A DNA stretch of 64,000 nucleotides from Pseudomonadota bacterium (GTDB lineage: Bacteria; Pseudomonadota; Alphaproteobacteria; Rhizobiales; Xanthobacteraceae). The position numbers and the translations under genes were made by a program. The notes beneath the pieces are model-generated. The model did no database searches and had not been told where the DNA came from. It was given only the letters and a program-made list of their open reading frames with translations. Each line of letters opens with the position of its first letter. The stretch's first letter is position 1. Location: contig JAFEFL010000029.1 in the NCBI GenBank assembly GCA_018240595.1, forward strand, positions 1 through 64,000, read 5' to 3'. Positions 52,745 to 61,512 of this stretch are shown one piece after another.

Positions 52745-54418
52745 ATGGAGAGGATCTGGCTGCGGAACTACCCGCCGGGCGTGCCCGCCGATATTGATCC
52801 CAGCCAATATTCTTCGCTGACCGCCATGTTCGAGGAAAGCTTCAAAGCTTTCGCCGACCGGACGGCGTTCGTCTGCATGGACAAGGCTCTCAGTTATCGC
52901 GAGTTCGACGAAGCCTCGCGCGCCTTTGCCGCCTGGCTTCAGGGCCTCGGCCTCGCGCGCGGCACGCGCGTCGCGGTGATGATGCCGAACGTCCTGCAGT
53001 GTCCGGTCGCCGTCACCGGCACCTTGCGTGCCGGTATGACCGTGGTGAACGTCAATCCACTCTACAAGCCGCGCGAACTGGAATTCCAGCTCAAGGATTC
53101 CGGCGCCGAGGTCATTGTCGTTCTGGAGAACTTCGCCAAGGTTGTGCAGGAGGCGATCGCCGACACGCCGGTGAAGCACATCGTCATCGCCAGCATGGGC
53201 GACATGCTCGGCACGCTCAAGGGCACTGTCGTCAATCTCGTGGTGCGGCACGTCAAGAAGATGGTGCCGCCCTACTCGCTGCCGCAGGCTGTTCGCTTCA
53301 ACGACGTGCTGGTACGCGGCCGCGCCGGTACCTTCACAAAGCCCGATATCGGCCCCGACGATATCGCCTTCCTGCAATATACCGGCGGCACCACTGGCGT
53401 TGCGAAGGGCGCGATCCTTCTGCATCGCAATCTGGTCGCCAACATGCTGCAGGTCGATGCTTGGTATCAGCCGATGGTGCTTCTGCCGCCGCCGATCGAC
53501 AAGCTCGTCATCCTGACGGCGCTGCCGCTCTATCACATCTTCGCGCTGACCGCGTGCTTCCTGTTCGGTGTGCGCAAGGGCGGCATCTGCCTGCTCGTGC
53601 CCAACCCGCGCGACATTCCCGGCCTGATCAAGGAATTGAAAAAGACCAGGGTCAATTCCTTCCCGGCGGTGAATACGCTGTTCAACGCGCTGCTGCATCA
53701 CCCCGATTTCAAGTCGATCGACTGGAGCCTTTTGAAATGCTCGATCGGCGGCGGCATGGCCGTACAGCAGCAGGTCGCCGAGATGTGGGTGCGGGCCACT
53801 GGCCGGCCGATCATCGAGGGTTACGGGCTGTCGGAAACGTCGCCCGTGCTGACCTGCAACCGCGGCGACATCGCCGGCTTTACCGGCACGATCGGCTTCC
53901 CGGTGCCGTCGACCGAGATTTCGATTCGCGACGATTCGGGCAACGAGCTGCCGCTCGGCGAGGCCGGCGAGATTTGCGCGCGCGGCCCGCAGGTGATGCC
54001 CGGCTACTGGCGGCGGCCCGATGAAACTGCCCTGGTGATGACCAAGGACGGCTTTTTCCGTACCGGCGACATCGGCATGATGGACGATCAGGGCCGCGTG
54101 AAGATCGTCGACCGCAAGAAGGACATGATCTCGGTGTCCGGCTTCAAGGTGTTTCCGAATGAAGTCGAGGATCAGGCGATGATGCAAGGCGGCATCGCCG
54201 AATGCGCGGCTGTCGGTGTGCCGGACGAGAATTCCGGCGAAGCGGTCAAGCTCTTTGCAGTGAAAAAGGCCGACAGCCTGACCGAGCACGATGTGCAGGC
54301 CTTCCTACGCAGCAAGCTGGCAGCGTATAAGGTGCCGAAGTATGTCGAGTTCCGGAAGGAGCTGCCGAAGACCAATGTCGGCAAGATTCTGCGCCGGGCG
54401 TTACGGGATGGCGAATGA
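52745..54418 (+). CDS. fadD: Long-chain fatty acid-CoA ligase
   Basis: 557 residues from the ATG at 52745. Activates fatty acids with ATP and CoA. AMP-binding motif YTGGTTGVAKGA, core GYGLSETSPVL, and the FACS region DGFFRTGDIGMMDDQG with KKDMISVSGFKVFPNEVE. Overlaps the DUF924 gene by ATGA. Confidence 0.94.
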   Translation: MERIWLRNYPPGVPADIDPSQYSSLTAMFEESFKAFADRTAFVCMDKALSYREFDEASRAFAAWLQGLGLARGTRVAVMMPNVLQCPVAVTGTLRAGMTVVNVNPLYKPRELEFQLKDSGAEVIVVLENFAKVVQEAIADTPVKHIVIASMGDMLGTLKGTVVNLVVRHVKKMVPPYSLPQAVRFNDVLVRGRAGTFTKPDIGPDDIAFLQYTGGTTGVAKGAILLHRNLVANMLQVDAWYQPMVLLPPPIDKLVILTALPLYHIFALTACFLFGVRKGGICLLVPNPRDIPGLIKELKKTRVNSFPAVNTLFNALLHHPDFKSIDWSLLKCSIGGGMAVQQQVAEMWVRATGRPIIEGYGLSETSPVLTCNRGDIAGFTGTIGFPVPSTEISIRDDSGNELPLGEAGEICARGPQVMPGYWRRPDETALVMTKDGFFRTGDIGMMDDQGRVKIVDRKKDMISVSGFKVFPNEVEDQAMMQGGIAECAAVGVPDENSGEAVKLFAVKKADSLTEHDVQAFLRSKLAAYKVPKYVEFRKELPKTNVGKILRRALRDGE

Positions 54419-54972
54419 GCGATAAGAAAGTGGCCACGGCGGCCGAAGTCGTTGCGTTTTGGCGCGAAGCAGGACCGGACGCCTGGTTCAAGAAGGACGA
54501 AGCCTTCGACAACAAAATCCGCGAGCGATTTCTATCGACCTATGAAGCGGCGAGCGACGGCGACCTGAGCGCCTGGGAAGCGAGCCCCGAAGGCGCGCTG
54601 GCGCTGCTGCTGCTGCTCGACCAGTTTCCGCGCAACATGTTCCGTGGCACGGCGCGCATGTTCGAGACCGATCCGATGGCGCGCGCCATTGCCGCCGGTG
54701 CGCTGGTGCGCGGCTTCGACGCGCAAGTGGCGGCGGAATTGCGCAGCTTCTTCTATCTGCCATTCGAGCATTCGGAAAACATGAAGGACCAGGAGCGCTC
54801 GGTCGCTTTGTGCAAGGCGACCGGCGACGCCGACCTCTTGAAGTGGGCGGAGATTCACGCCGACATCATCCGCCGCTTCGGCCGCTTTCCGCATCGCAAC
54901 GCCGTGCTCGGCCGCGCGACGACGGCGGCGGAGCAGGCATTCCTCGACGACGAGAAGAGCTTCAAGGGGTAA
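54415..54972 (+). CDS. DUF924 family protein
   Basis: 185 residues, all-helical, with the DUF924 signatures [21 protein letters not shown] near the N-terminus, [23 protein letters not shown] in the middle and [20 protein letters not shown] near the end. Function unknown; often next to fatty acid genes. Coupled by ATGA to fadD. Confidence 0.85.
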   Translation: MSDKKVATAAEVVAFWREAGPDAWFKKDEAFDNKIRERFLSTYEAASDGDLSAWEASPEGALALLLLLDQFPRNMFRGTARMFETDPMARAIAAGALVRGFDAQVAAELRSFFYLPFEHSENMKDQERSVALCKATGDADLLKWAEIHADIIRRFGRFPHRNAVLGRATTAAEQAFLDDEKSFKG

Positions 54973-54982
54973 GGCGCGGCTC

Positions 54983-55861
54983 ATGTCCTCGAAATTCCAC
55001 GGCGTCTTTCCCTATCTCGTCTCGCCGATCGACGCGCAAGGCCGCATCAAGACCGATGTGCTGGCAAAGCTGTGCGACGATCTGATCAAGGCCGGCGTGC
55101 ACGGCCTGACGCCGCTCGGCTCGACCGGCGAGTTCGCGTACCTCTCGCGCGAGCAGCGCGAGACCTTGGTGCAAACGACCATAGAGGCTGCGGGAAAGCG
55201 GGTGCCGGTGATCGCCGGCGTCGCCTCGACCGCGACCGCCGACGCCGTCGATCAGGCCCGGCGCTACCAGGCGCTCGGCGCCGACGGCATCCTCGCGATC
55301 TGCGAAGCCTATTTCCCGCTGAAGGATGCACAGGTCGAAGCCTACTTTCGAGCCATCGCCGACGCCGTCGATATTCCGGTGGTGATGTACACCAACCCGA
55401 ATTTCCAGCGCAGCGATCTGACGCTCGACGTCATCGCGCGGCTGGCGAAGCATCCGCGCATCGTCGCCATCAAGGATGCCTCGACCAATACCGGCCGGCT
55501 GCTCTCGATCATGAACCGCGCGCCGGAGATCGACGTGTTCGCTGCGTCGGCGCATATTCCGGCAGCGGTGATGCTGATCGGCGGGCTCGGCTGGATGGCG
55601 GGCCCGGCCTGCATCGTGCCGAAGCAAAGCGTGAAGCTGTACGAGCTGTGCAAGGCCGCGAAGTGGCCCGAGGCGATGACGCTGCAGCGGCAGATGTGGC
55701 GGATCAACGAAGCCTTCGCGCGCTTCAACCTCGCCGCTTGCATCAAGGCGGGATTGCAGATCCAGGGTTACGACGTGGGCGATCCGGTGCCGCCGCAGAG
55801 CCCGCTCGGCCCCGACGAACGCAAGGTCGTCGAGCAGATTTTGTCCGATTTACCGGGCTGA
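54983..55861 (+). CDS. DapA-like aldolase (dihydrodipicolinate synthase family)
   Basis: 292 residues, (beta/alpha)8 aldolase. Schiff-base lysine in VAIKDAS, GSTGEF in the phosphate/carboxylate loop and a conserved tyrosine near VVMYTNP. Family includes dihydrodipicolinate synthase, N-acetylneuraminate lyase and others; DapA itself is usually elsewhere, and lack of lysine genes nearby makes a catabolic aldolase more likely. Follows DUF924 by 10 nt. Confidence 0.82.
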   Translation: MSSKFHGVFPYLVSPIDAQGRIKTDVLAKLCDDLIKAGVHGLTPLGSTGEFAYLSREQRETLVQTTIEAAGKRVPVIAGVASTATADAVDQARRYQALGADGILAICEAYFPLKDAQVEAYFRAIADAVDIPVVMYTNPNFQRSDLTLDVIARLAKHPRIVAIKDASTNTGRLLSIMNRAPEIDVFAASAHIPAAVMLIGGLGWMAGPACIVPKQSVKLYELCKAAKWPEAMTLQRQMWRINEAFARFNLAACIKAGLQIQGYDVGDPVPPQSPLGPDERKVVEQILSDLPG

Positions 55862-55945
55862 TTGCGCATGAGTGGTATCGCGGCACGGTGACGCGAGTCC
55901 CGCATCTTCCAACCGATTCTTAACGATCCCTTGCTATGGCGGGGC

Positions 55946-57331
55946 ATGGCTCCGCCCCCCTCCAGTTCCGACGCCGTCGCCGAGCAACCGCCATCCATTG
56001 GCGGCGCGATTGCGCGCGTTCGCGCGATGCTGGCCGACAAGAGCGACTCGCGTCTGGCGCAGTTGATGGCGGGCAAGGTGTTCCTCGTCCGCGTCGCCAA
56101 CGCGGTGCTGATGCTGCTCAGCCAGGTGCTGCTGGCGCGGTGGATGGGCTCCTACGAATTCGGCATCTTCATCTATGTCTGGACCTGGGTGCTGATGATC
56201 GGCGCGCTGTCCGACATGGGCCTGTCATCGGCGGCCAAGCGCTTCGTACCGGAATACACCGAGCTCAAGGCATTCGATAAGCTGCGCGGCTTCCTCACCG
56301 GCAGTTGCTGGCTGGCGTTTGCCATCGCCACCGGCATTGCCGCGCTCGGCGCGCTCGGCGTCTGGCTGATCGGGCCGTGGCTCGATCACTACCTCGTCAT
56401 CCCGCTTTACCTCGCCTGCGTCATGATCCCGGTCTATGGCCTGGTGCAAATTCAGTCCGGCATCGCCTCGGCCTACGATTGGGCGGGTCTCGCCTTCTGG
56501 CCGTTCTATATCATCCGCACCTCGCTGGTGATCGTGCTGATGGGCATCGCCTGGATCGCCGGTCTGCCGACCGACGCTCATACCGCGCTCTACATCTCCA
56601 TCATCTCGATCTACGCCATCACCATCGGCCAGCTCTTCGTGCTCAACCGCCGGCTCAAGACCAAGATCGAGCCCGGCCCGAAGCACTACGAAGTCAAGAC
56701 CTGGCTCGGCACCGCGCTGCCGATCTTCGTCGTCGAAGGCTTTTTCCTGCTGCTGACCTATGTCGACATCCTGGCGCTGCAGCACTTCGGCTCGCCCGAG
56801 GAGGTCGCCACTTATTACGCCGGCGCGCGGCTGCTCTCGATCGTCGCCTTCGTCTATTTCGCCATCTCCGGCGCAGTGACGCATCGCTTCACCGAGTATC
56901 ACGTCTCCGGCGACAAGGAGCGGCTGGCGTCGTTCTTCGCCGAAACAATCCGCTGGACGTTCTGGCCGTCGCTGGCGATGTGCGCCGGCATTCTCATCTT
57001 CGGCAAGCCGCTGCTCTATCTGTTCGGTCCGGATTTCCAGTCCGCTTATCCGGTGATGTTCATCCTCGCGATCGGCATGCTGGCGCGCGCCGCGGTCGGC
57101 CCCGCCGAGCGCCTCCTCAACATGCTCGGCCAGCGCATGCAATGCGCATCGATTTACGCCGGGGCTTTTACCATCAACCTGGTGCTGTGCATCGTGCTGA
57201 TCCCGCGCATCGGCATCGAGGGGGCGGGGGCCGCCACCGCCACGGCGCTGGTGTTCGAGTCGATCATGCTGTTCGTCGTCGCGCGCAAGCGTCTCGGCCT
57301 TACCGCCTTCATGTGGGGCGGGAAAAAGTAA
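55946..57331 (+). CDS. Polysaccharide biosynthesis flippase (MATE/Wzx-like)
   Basis: 461 residues from the ATG at 55946 (frame open to TTG 55931). About 12-14 membrane helices of the polysaccharide transporter type: LVRVANAVLMLLSQVLLARWMGSYEFGIFIYVWTWVLMIG, AAVGPAERLLNMLGQRM in the second half. Probably flips lipid-linked sugars or a similar lipid precursor. No glycosyltransferases in the window. Its stop abuts the convergent synthetase stop (57331/57332). Confidence 0.85.
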   Translation: MAPPPSSSDAVAEQPPSIGGAIARVRAMLADKSDSRLAQLMAGKVFLVRVANAVLMLLSQVLLARWMGSYEFGIFIYVWTWVLMIGALSDMGLSSAAKRFVPEYTELKAFDKLRGFLTGSCWLAFAIATGIAALGALGVWLIGPWLDHYLVIPLYLACVMIPVYGLVQIQSGIASAYDWAGLAFWPFYIIRTSLVIVLMGIAWIAGLPTDAHTALYISIISIYAITIGQLFVLNRRLKTKIEPGPKHYEVKTWLGTALPIFVVEGFFLLLTYVDILALQHFGSPEEVATYYAGARLLSIVAFVYFAISGAVTHRFTEYHVSGDKERLASFFAETIRWTFWPSLAMCAGILIFGKPLLYLFGPDFQSAYPVMFILAIGMLARAAVGPAERLLNMLGQRMQCASIYAGAFTINLVLCIVLIPRIGIEGAGAATATALVFESIMLFVVARKRLGLTAFMWGGKK

Positions 57332-58948
57332 TCAGCCGCGTTCGCGCAGCATTCGCCGGATCACCTTGCCCGTCGTCGTCATCGGCATGTCGTCGATGAA
57401 GGCGACCTCGCGCGGATATTCGTGGCCGGACAGCCGCGTCTTCACATAGGTCTGGATCTCGGCGGCGAGCGCATCCGACGGCGCGTAACCCTGCTTGAGC
57501 ACGATGAACGCCTTGACGATCTCGGTGCGGATCGGATCGGGCTTGCCGACCGCGGCGGCCAGCGCCACCGCCGGGTGCGAAATCAGGCAATCCTCGATCT
57601 CGCCGGGGCCGATGCGGAAGCCGGCCGAGGTGATGACGTCGTCGTCGCGGCCGACGAAGGTGACATAGCCGTCGTCGTCCGTGACGCCCTGGTCGCCGGT
57701 CGTCATCCAGTCGCCGATGAACTTGTCGCGCGTCGCTTCCGGCCGGCCCCAGTATTCCAGGAACATCACCGGATCGGGCCGCTTCACCGCAATCTGGCCG
57801 ATCTCGCCGGGCTTGCACGCCGTGCCATCCGGGCGGACCACCGCCACCGTGTGACCCGGCACCGCCTTGCCGATGGCGCCGACCTTCAGCGCGCCGAGTT
57901 GCGCGCAGGAGCCGAGCACCAGATTGCATTCGGTCTGGCCGTAGAACTCGTTGATGGTGAGGTTGAAGGCCGAGCGCCCCCACTCGAGCGCCTCGAGGCC
58001 GAGCGATTCACCGCCCGAGCCGACGGCCCGCAGTTTCAGGTCATAGCGTCCGGCCGGCGACGGCGCGGCGCGCATCATGCGCAGCGCGGTCGGCGGAATG
58101 AAGGCGAGCCGGACGCCGACCTTGGCCATCAGCGCGAAGGCATCGTCCGGATCGAACTTGTCGAACTTGCGCGCCACCACCGGCACGCCGTGATGCAGCG
58201 ACGGCAGCAGCACGTCGAGCAGACCGCCGGCCCAGGCCCAGTCGGCCGGGGTCCAGAACAGATCGCCGGGCTGGCCGAACGGATAATACGGCAGTTCGGC
58301 GCCGGGCAGATGACCGAGCACGACGCGGTGGCCGTGCAGCGCGCCCTTCGGCTGGCCCGTCGTGCCGGAGGTGTACATGATGAGGCCGGGATCGTCCGGC
58401 GCCGTCGCTTCCGGCGTGAAGGACGACGAGGCACGCGACAACTCGCCATGAAAGTCGACGACGCCGTCGGCCGCGCCATCGATCGACAGCACGCAGGCGA
58501 CATCAGGCGTTTCGTGACGGATCTCCGCCAGCCGCGCGACGCCGGCGGCATTGGTGATCAGCGCTTTCGAGCCGGAGTTCTGCAGCCGGTAGGACAGCGC
58601 ATCCGGTCCGAACAACACGGCGATCGGCAGCGCCACCGCGCCGAGTTTATAGATCGCGATGTGGCAGGCCGCGACTTCCGGCGCCTGCGGCAGATAGACG
58701 GCGACGCGGTCGCCGCGCTTGACGCCGTTGGCGCGCAGCACATTGGCGAGACGGTTCGAGGTGTCGCGCAGCCAGGCGAAGGACAGGCGGTCTTCGCGGC
58801 CGTCGGGATGGACGTGCAGGATGGCGAGCCGGCCGGGATCGACTTCGGCCCAGCGGTCGCAACAATAGACGCCGATATTGTATTGCGCCGGGATGTCCCA
58901 GCGGAAGCGGCGGGTGAGTTCGTCGAAATCGGCAGCGTCCGGTAACAT
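57332..58948 (-). CDS. AMP-dependent acyl-CoA synthetase
   Basis: 538 residues from the ATG at 58948. Adenylate-forming: YTSGTTGQPKGAL, EFYGQTECNLV, GDWMTTGDQGVTDDDG, AGFRIGPGEIEDCL, and TGKVIRRMLRE at the C-terminus. Resembles medium-chain / benzoate-type CoA ligases. No clear Shine-Dalgarno; it may be read from the strong minus-strand promoter 463 nt upstream through a structured leader (58949-59404). Confidence 0.9.
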   Translation of the reverse strand: MLPDAADFDELTRRFRWDIPAQYNIGVYCCDRWAEVDPGRLAILHVHPDGREDRLSFAWLRDTSNRLANVLRANGVKRGDRVAVYLPQAPEVAACHIAIYKLGAVALPIAVLFGPDALSYRLQNSGSKALITNAAGVARLAEIRHETPDVACVLSIDGAADGVVDFHGELSRASSSFTPEATAPDDPGLIMYTSGTTGQPKGALHGHRVVLGHLPGAELPYYPFGQPGDLFWTPADWAWAGGLLDVLLPSLHHGVPVVARKFDKFDPDDAFALMAKVGVRLAFIPPTALRMMRAAPSPAGRYDLKLRAVGSGGESLGLEALEWGRSAFNLTINEFYGQTECNLVLGSCAQLGALKVGAIGKAVPGHTVAVVRPDGTACKPGEIGQIAVKRPDPVMFLEYWGRPEATRDKFIGDWMTTGDQGVTDDDGYVTFVGRDDDVITSAGFRIGPGEIEDCLISHPAVALAAAVGKPDPIRTEIVKAFIVLKQGYAPSDALAAEIQTYVKTRLSGHEYPREVAFIDDMPMTTTGKVIRRMLRERG

Positions 58949-58974
58949 GCGGCGAGAGGCTAGTTTGTCGAGAG

Positions 58975-59404
58975 CGTGAGGTCCAGCGCAGCGGACATGC
59001 GCCATCGCCCCTGTTCTTTAAAGGCCCGGGGCGGCCTGCCTTCCCTCCCCGCTTGCGCGGGGACAATTCTTCCTCCCCCGGACAAGCCGAGGGAATGGAG
59101 CGCCGCGAAGCGCCCAAACGGTGCGCCTTGCGGCGCGGCCCCTCCTTGCGATCGGAGACGGCCTGCGCCCGCGGCGCTCCACCGCGGTGTCGTACCAACG
59201 CCGGGCCGCGCTTCTGGCGGCTGATCCATCTTGCGATGGGTAGCGCTCACCATCAGCGAGCTCCTCGCGGCCGGTCTTAGTGCCGGCGGGCGGAGCCCCG
59301 GCGCCGCCCGAGCGCCCAAGGTGCGTTTCCTTGAGCCCGCGGGCACCGCATCCTGCCCCCACTGTAACGACGCCTCATGACAGCGCCCTCGGCCGGAACA
59401 GAAC
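58975..59404 (-). ncRNA. Candidate structured RNA locus
   Basis: No convincing gene occupies 58949-59522. On the minus strand, three hairpins carry GCAA (GNRA) tetraloops: CCATC-GCAA-GATGG (59239-59226), GCGCC-GCAA-GGCGC (59136-59123) and CCCCGC-GCAA-GCGGGG (59062-59047). A strong promoter (59440-59411) is upstream. Overlapping open frames exist in several phases, and a 33-codon frame begins at 59378, but none shows a known fold. The segment could be a long 5' leader of the acyl-CoA synthetase, an independent RNA, or a dispersed element. From memory, unverified, similar sequence is seen in Bradyrhizobiaceae. Confidence 0.5.
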
Positions 59405-59410
59405 GAGACG

Positions 59411-59440
59411 TATATAGTCCTAGAGTGGCCGCCCTGTCAA
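59411..59440 (-). promoter_or_regulatory. Strong sigma-70-type promoter
   Basis: On the minus strand TTGACA (59440-59435) and TATATA (59416-59411) are separated by 18 nt; an A/T-rich stretch (AGAAATTAATCC) is just upstream of the -35. Predicted start at about 59404. Confidence 0.75.
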
Positions 59441-59455
59441 GGATTAATTTCTCGT

Positions 59456-59467
59456 CCCCCCCCCCCC
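59456..59467. repeat. 12-nt homopolymer (C on plus, G on minus)
   Basis: Twelve consecutive C lie 15 nt upstream of the -35 box of the minus-strand promoter. Tracts of this length slip during replication and can change promoter activity by altering spacing of upstream elements. It is also a place where assemblies are often wrong. Confidence 0.8.
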
Positions 59468-59522
59468 GGTTGGCCGCGGCCTCCCATTTTAGGCGCCTCG
59501 CGGCCCTGGCGGCGCAGCGCCT

Positions 59523-59627
59523 TCAACTCCTTGGAAGCGCGCAGTAACGGCGGTCGCAGGCGACGATGGCGTCGGCGACGCCCGGCAGCAGCGCGCGGGC
59601 GACATCGTCGGTGATGCTCCCGCTCAT
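59523..59627 (-). pseudogene. Truncated PAS-domain gene downstream of nsrR
   Basis: ATG at 59627 overlaps the nsrR stop (ATGA), so this is translationally coupled. The 34 residues include ARALLPGVADAIVACDR, which resembles the beginning of a PAS sensor domain, but after the DR the sequence turns into RYCALPRS and stops. The expected continuation of a PAS domain is missing and the region after it is the GC-rich RNA/repeat locus. I read this as the 5' remnant of a PAS gene cut by an insertion or deletion. Confidence 0.55.
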
Positions 59628-60097
59628 CGCGCGGCTGCCGCAGCGGCGCGCTGTTGCGGCAGCGCTTCGATACCCAGCAGCGCGCGCATCGGCGCCCGCG
59701 GCTTGACCAGATCGGCGAGCGAATAGCCGTCGAGCACCGCGAGAAAGGCGGCGCTCGCCCGCGCCAGCGCGCCGCGCAGGCCGCAGCATTTGGCGATGGC
59801 GCAATCGTCCTCGATCGGCTTGAAGCACGGCACCAGCGCCATGTCCGGTTCGGTGAAGCGCACGACGTCGCCGAGATTGATGTCCTCCGCCGGCCGGGCG
59901 AGGCGCAAGCCGCCGCTGCGGCCGCGCACGGTCTCGATATAGCCGGCGACGCCGAGATTATAGGCGACCTTCATCAGGTGGTTGCGGGAAATGCCGTAAC
60001 GCGCGGCCACATCGGCGATGGTCGCGAGGCGGCCCTCGCTCAGCGCCAGATACATCAGCAGGCGCAGGGTGAAATCGGAATGGACGGTCAGGCGCAT
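59624..60097 (-). CDS. nsrR: Rrf2 family regulator, NsrR-like
   Basis: 157 residues. N-terminal winged helix (SDFTLRLLMYLALSEGRLATIADVAARYGISRNHLMKVAYNLG), then C91, C99 and C104 (plus C105) in CFKPIEDDCAIAKCCGL, the positions that hold the [Fe-S] cluster sensing nitric oxide in NsrR. Divergent from a hemoglobin gene, with a matching operator between them. An NO-sensitive repressor is the best fit. Confidence 0.87.
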   Translation of the reverse strand: MRLTVHSDFTLRLLMYLALSEGRLATIADVAARYGISRNHLMKVAYNLGVAGYIETVRGRSGGLRLARPAEDINLGDVVRFTEPDMALVPCFKPIEDDCAIAKCCGLRGALARASAAFLAVLDGYSLADLVKPRAPMRALLGIEALPQQRAAAAAAR

Positions 60098-60123
60098 GCG
60101 GAACCCCTCGTCGGCGCTAAAAG

Positions 60124-60165
60124 ATGTATCCTACATATTGCTTTTAGGCAAGGCGGCGCTATGAT
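60124..60165 (+). promoter_or_regulatory. NsrR-like operator and promoter of the hemoglobin operon
   Basis: ATGTA-TCC-TACAT (60124-60136) within AAAAGATGTAT...TTGCTTTT resembles NsrR boxes. The promoter has TTGCTT (60138-60143) and TATGAT (60160-60165), 16 nt apart, directed to the gene at 60199, so the operator abuts the -35 box. This is a classic repression layout. Confidence 0.65.
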
Positions 60166-60198
60166 GCTTGGAGCCCTCGCCAAAGACGGAGAACTTTC

Positions 60199-60366
60199 AT
60201 GAGCAAGGCAGCGTCGGCGCTGGCGCGGCTGTTCCTGCTGCCGGGCGACATGGCCTGCGTGGCCGTCGGCCTCGATCACGACGACAAGCAGGAACTGGTG
60301 CGCATGCTGGTCAACTCGCTGGTGTGGATCGTCGTCGGCATGGCGGTGGCCGTGGCGGTGATATGA
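60199..60366 (+). CDS. 55-residue membrane peptide ahead of the hemoglobin
   Basis: ATG at 60199, TGA at 60364-60366. MSKAASALARLFLLPGDMAC, then an acidic middle (LDHDDKQELVRM) and a C-terminal membrane helix (LVWIVVGMAVAVAV). Overlaps the globin start by ATGA, so both are translated together. Unknown family. Not explained by the hemoglobin alone. Confidence 0.75.
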   Translation: MSKAASALARLFLLPGDMACVAVGLDHDDKQELVRMLVNSLVWIVVGMAVAVAVI

Positions 60367-60764
60367 CGGACGCGAAGTTTTCGGAGGTCACCGACGACTC
60401 GATCCGCCACCTGGTGGACGAGTTCTACACGCGCGTGCGCGCCGACGCGGAGCTCGGGCCGGTGTTCGACAACGCCATCGGCGATTGGGATCCGCACCTC
60501 GCGACCATGCGCGACTTCTGGTCGTCGGTGATGCTGACCAGCGGCCGCTACAAGGGCAATCCGGTGATGAAGCACCGGCGGGTCGAGGGCATCAGCTACG
60601 AGCTGTTCGAGCGCTGGCTGGCGCTGTTCGGCGACACCGCCGGCGCGCTGTTCGAGCCGGCGCTGGCCGATGTATTCAAGTCCAAGGCGGCGCGCATCGC
60701 CGAAAGCCTGCGGCTCGCGGTGTTCTACCGGCCCGACCAGCCGTGGCCGCCGACGGCGGCGTGA
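60363..60764 (+). CDS. Truncated hemoglobin, group III
   Basis: 133 residues. Group III (HbP) features: HLVDEFYTRVRADAELGPVF, WDPHLATMRDFWSSVML, proximal histidine in MKHRRVEGISYELFERWLALF and FYRPDQPWPP at the end. Proteins of this type bind O2 and NO; the NsrR-like repressor next door points to nitric oxide detoxification or electron supply. Confidence 0.93.
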   Translation: MTDAKFSEVTDDSIRHLVDEFYTRVRADAELGPVFDNAIGDWDPHLATMRDFWSSVMLTSGRYKGNPVMKHRRVEGISYELFERWLALFGDTAGALFEPALADVFKSKAARIAESLRLAVFYRPDQPWPPTAA

Positions 60765-60779
60765 CGTTGGCGGATCGCG

Positions 60780-61301
60780 TCAGTTCTTGCCATCGTCCGG
60801 CTGGGCGATGATCATCGCCCAATACACCTTGTACTTGGACTTCGGCGTATAGACCGCGGCAATGCCCATGCGCGTTGCGCCCTTGAGCAGCATGTTGGCG
60901 CGGTGCGGCGGCGAATCGCGCCAGCCGGAGAACGCTTCCGCCAGCGTGTGATAGCCAGCGCCGATGTTCTCCGCCGCGACCTTGGCATCGTAGCCCGCCG
61001 CCTTGAGCCGCACGTTGAACGGCTTGCCGGCGGCGTGGTCGAGCTTGTCGCGCTGCGCCATGATCTCGGCCTGGCCCTTCGCCATGCGCGTCAACTCAGG
61101 ATCGAGCGTCACGGCCGTCAGGCCGTTATTGGCGCGGTAGCCGGAGATCATCGACGCCGCCGCGGCCTCGTCGAGCTGGGCGCCGGGCTGCGCCATGCTT
61201 CGGTACATGCTCGGCTCGGCCTTGGGCTGGTAATTATCGCCGGCACAGCCGGCGAGCGCGAACAGAGCGACGAGCAAGACGCTGGAGCGGAAGGGAACCA
61301 T
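60780..61301 (-). CDS. CAP-domain (SCP/PR-1) lipoprotein
   Basis: 173 residues from the ATG at 61301. Lipoprotein signal peptide SVLLVALFALAGC (C19), then a CAP domain: ISGYRANNGLTAVTLDPELTRMAKGQAEIMAQRDKLDH, ENIGAGY, SGWRDSPPHRANML. Periplasmic. Function of bacterial CAP proteins is largely unknown. Convergent with the hemoglobin gene. Confidence 0.88.
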   Translation of the reverse strand: MVPFRSSVLLVALFALAGCAGDNYQPKAEPSMYRSMAQPGAQLDEAAAASMISGYRANNGLTAVTLDPELTRMAKGQAEIMAQRDKLDHAAGKPFNVRLKAAGYDAKVAAENIGAGYHTLAEAFSGWRDSPPHRANMLLKGATRMGIAAVYTPKSKYKVYWAMIIAQPDDGKN

Positions 61302-61426
61302 CAACGAACTGATCTCCGATTCGGGTCGGCGGCAAACTGGCCTGCGACCATGACCGAACGGTGGTGAGCGAAGTGTTGCGCCACGCGCCGATCCACAACA
61401 AAAGCCATGGAATAAGGCGCCGGTCA

Positions 61427-61441
61427 TTAACCTTCGCTTAA
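61427..61441 (+). promoter_or_regulatory. CtrA-type box upstream of the chemoreceptor gene
   Basis: TTAA-CCTTCGC-TTAA is an exact TTAA-N7-TTAA CtrA recognition pattern, 71 nt upstream of the receptor start at 61513. CtrA controls motility and chemotaxis in alphaproteobacteria. Inferred from sequence. Confidence 0.6.
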
Positions 61442-61512
61442 TGATCTAACTCCCGGCATTAACGGCATAAAAACCGGTTGGTCTCTAGATTGGAGGCAAG
61501 CCGGGGATTCTG

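Noticed and set aside
52592..54289. Long minus-strand open frame opposite fadD
   Set aside because: Shadow of fadD; the sense gene has all adenylate-forming motifs and the antisense frame has none.
57422..58945. Long plus-strand open frame opposite the acyl-CoA synthetase
   Set aside because: Shadow with Arg/Asp/His-rich composition and no domain.
58960..59362. Overlapping frames of 114-183 codons on the minus strand as protein genes
   Set aside because: Several frames overlap in different phases, all rich in Arg/Ala/Pro, with no domain and no ribosome site; the structured RNA view explains the region better.
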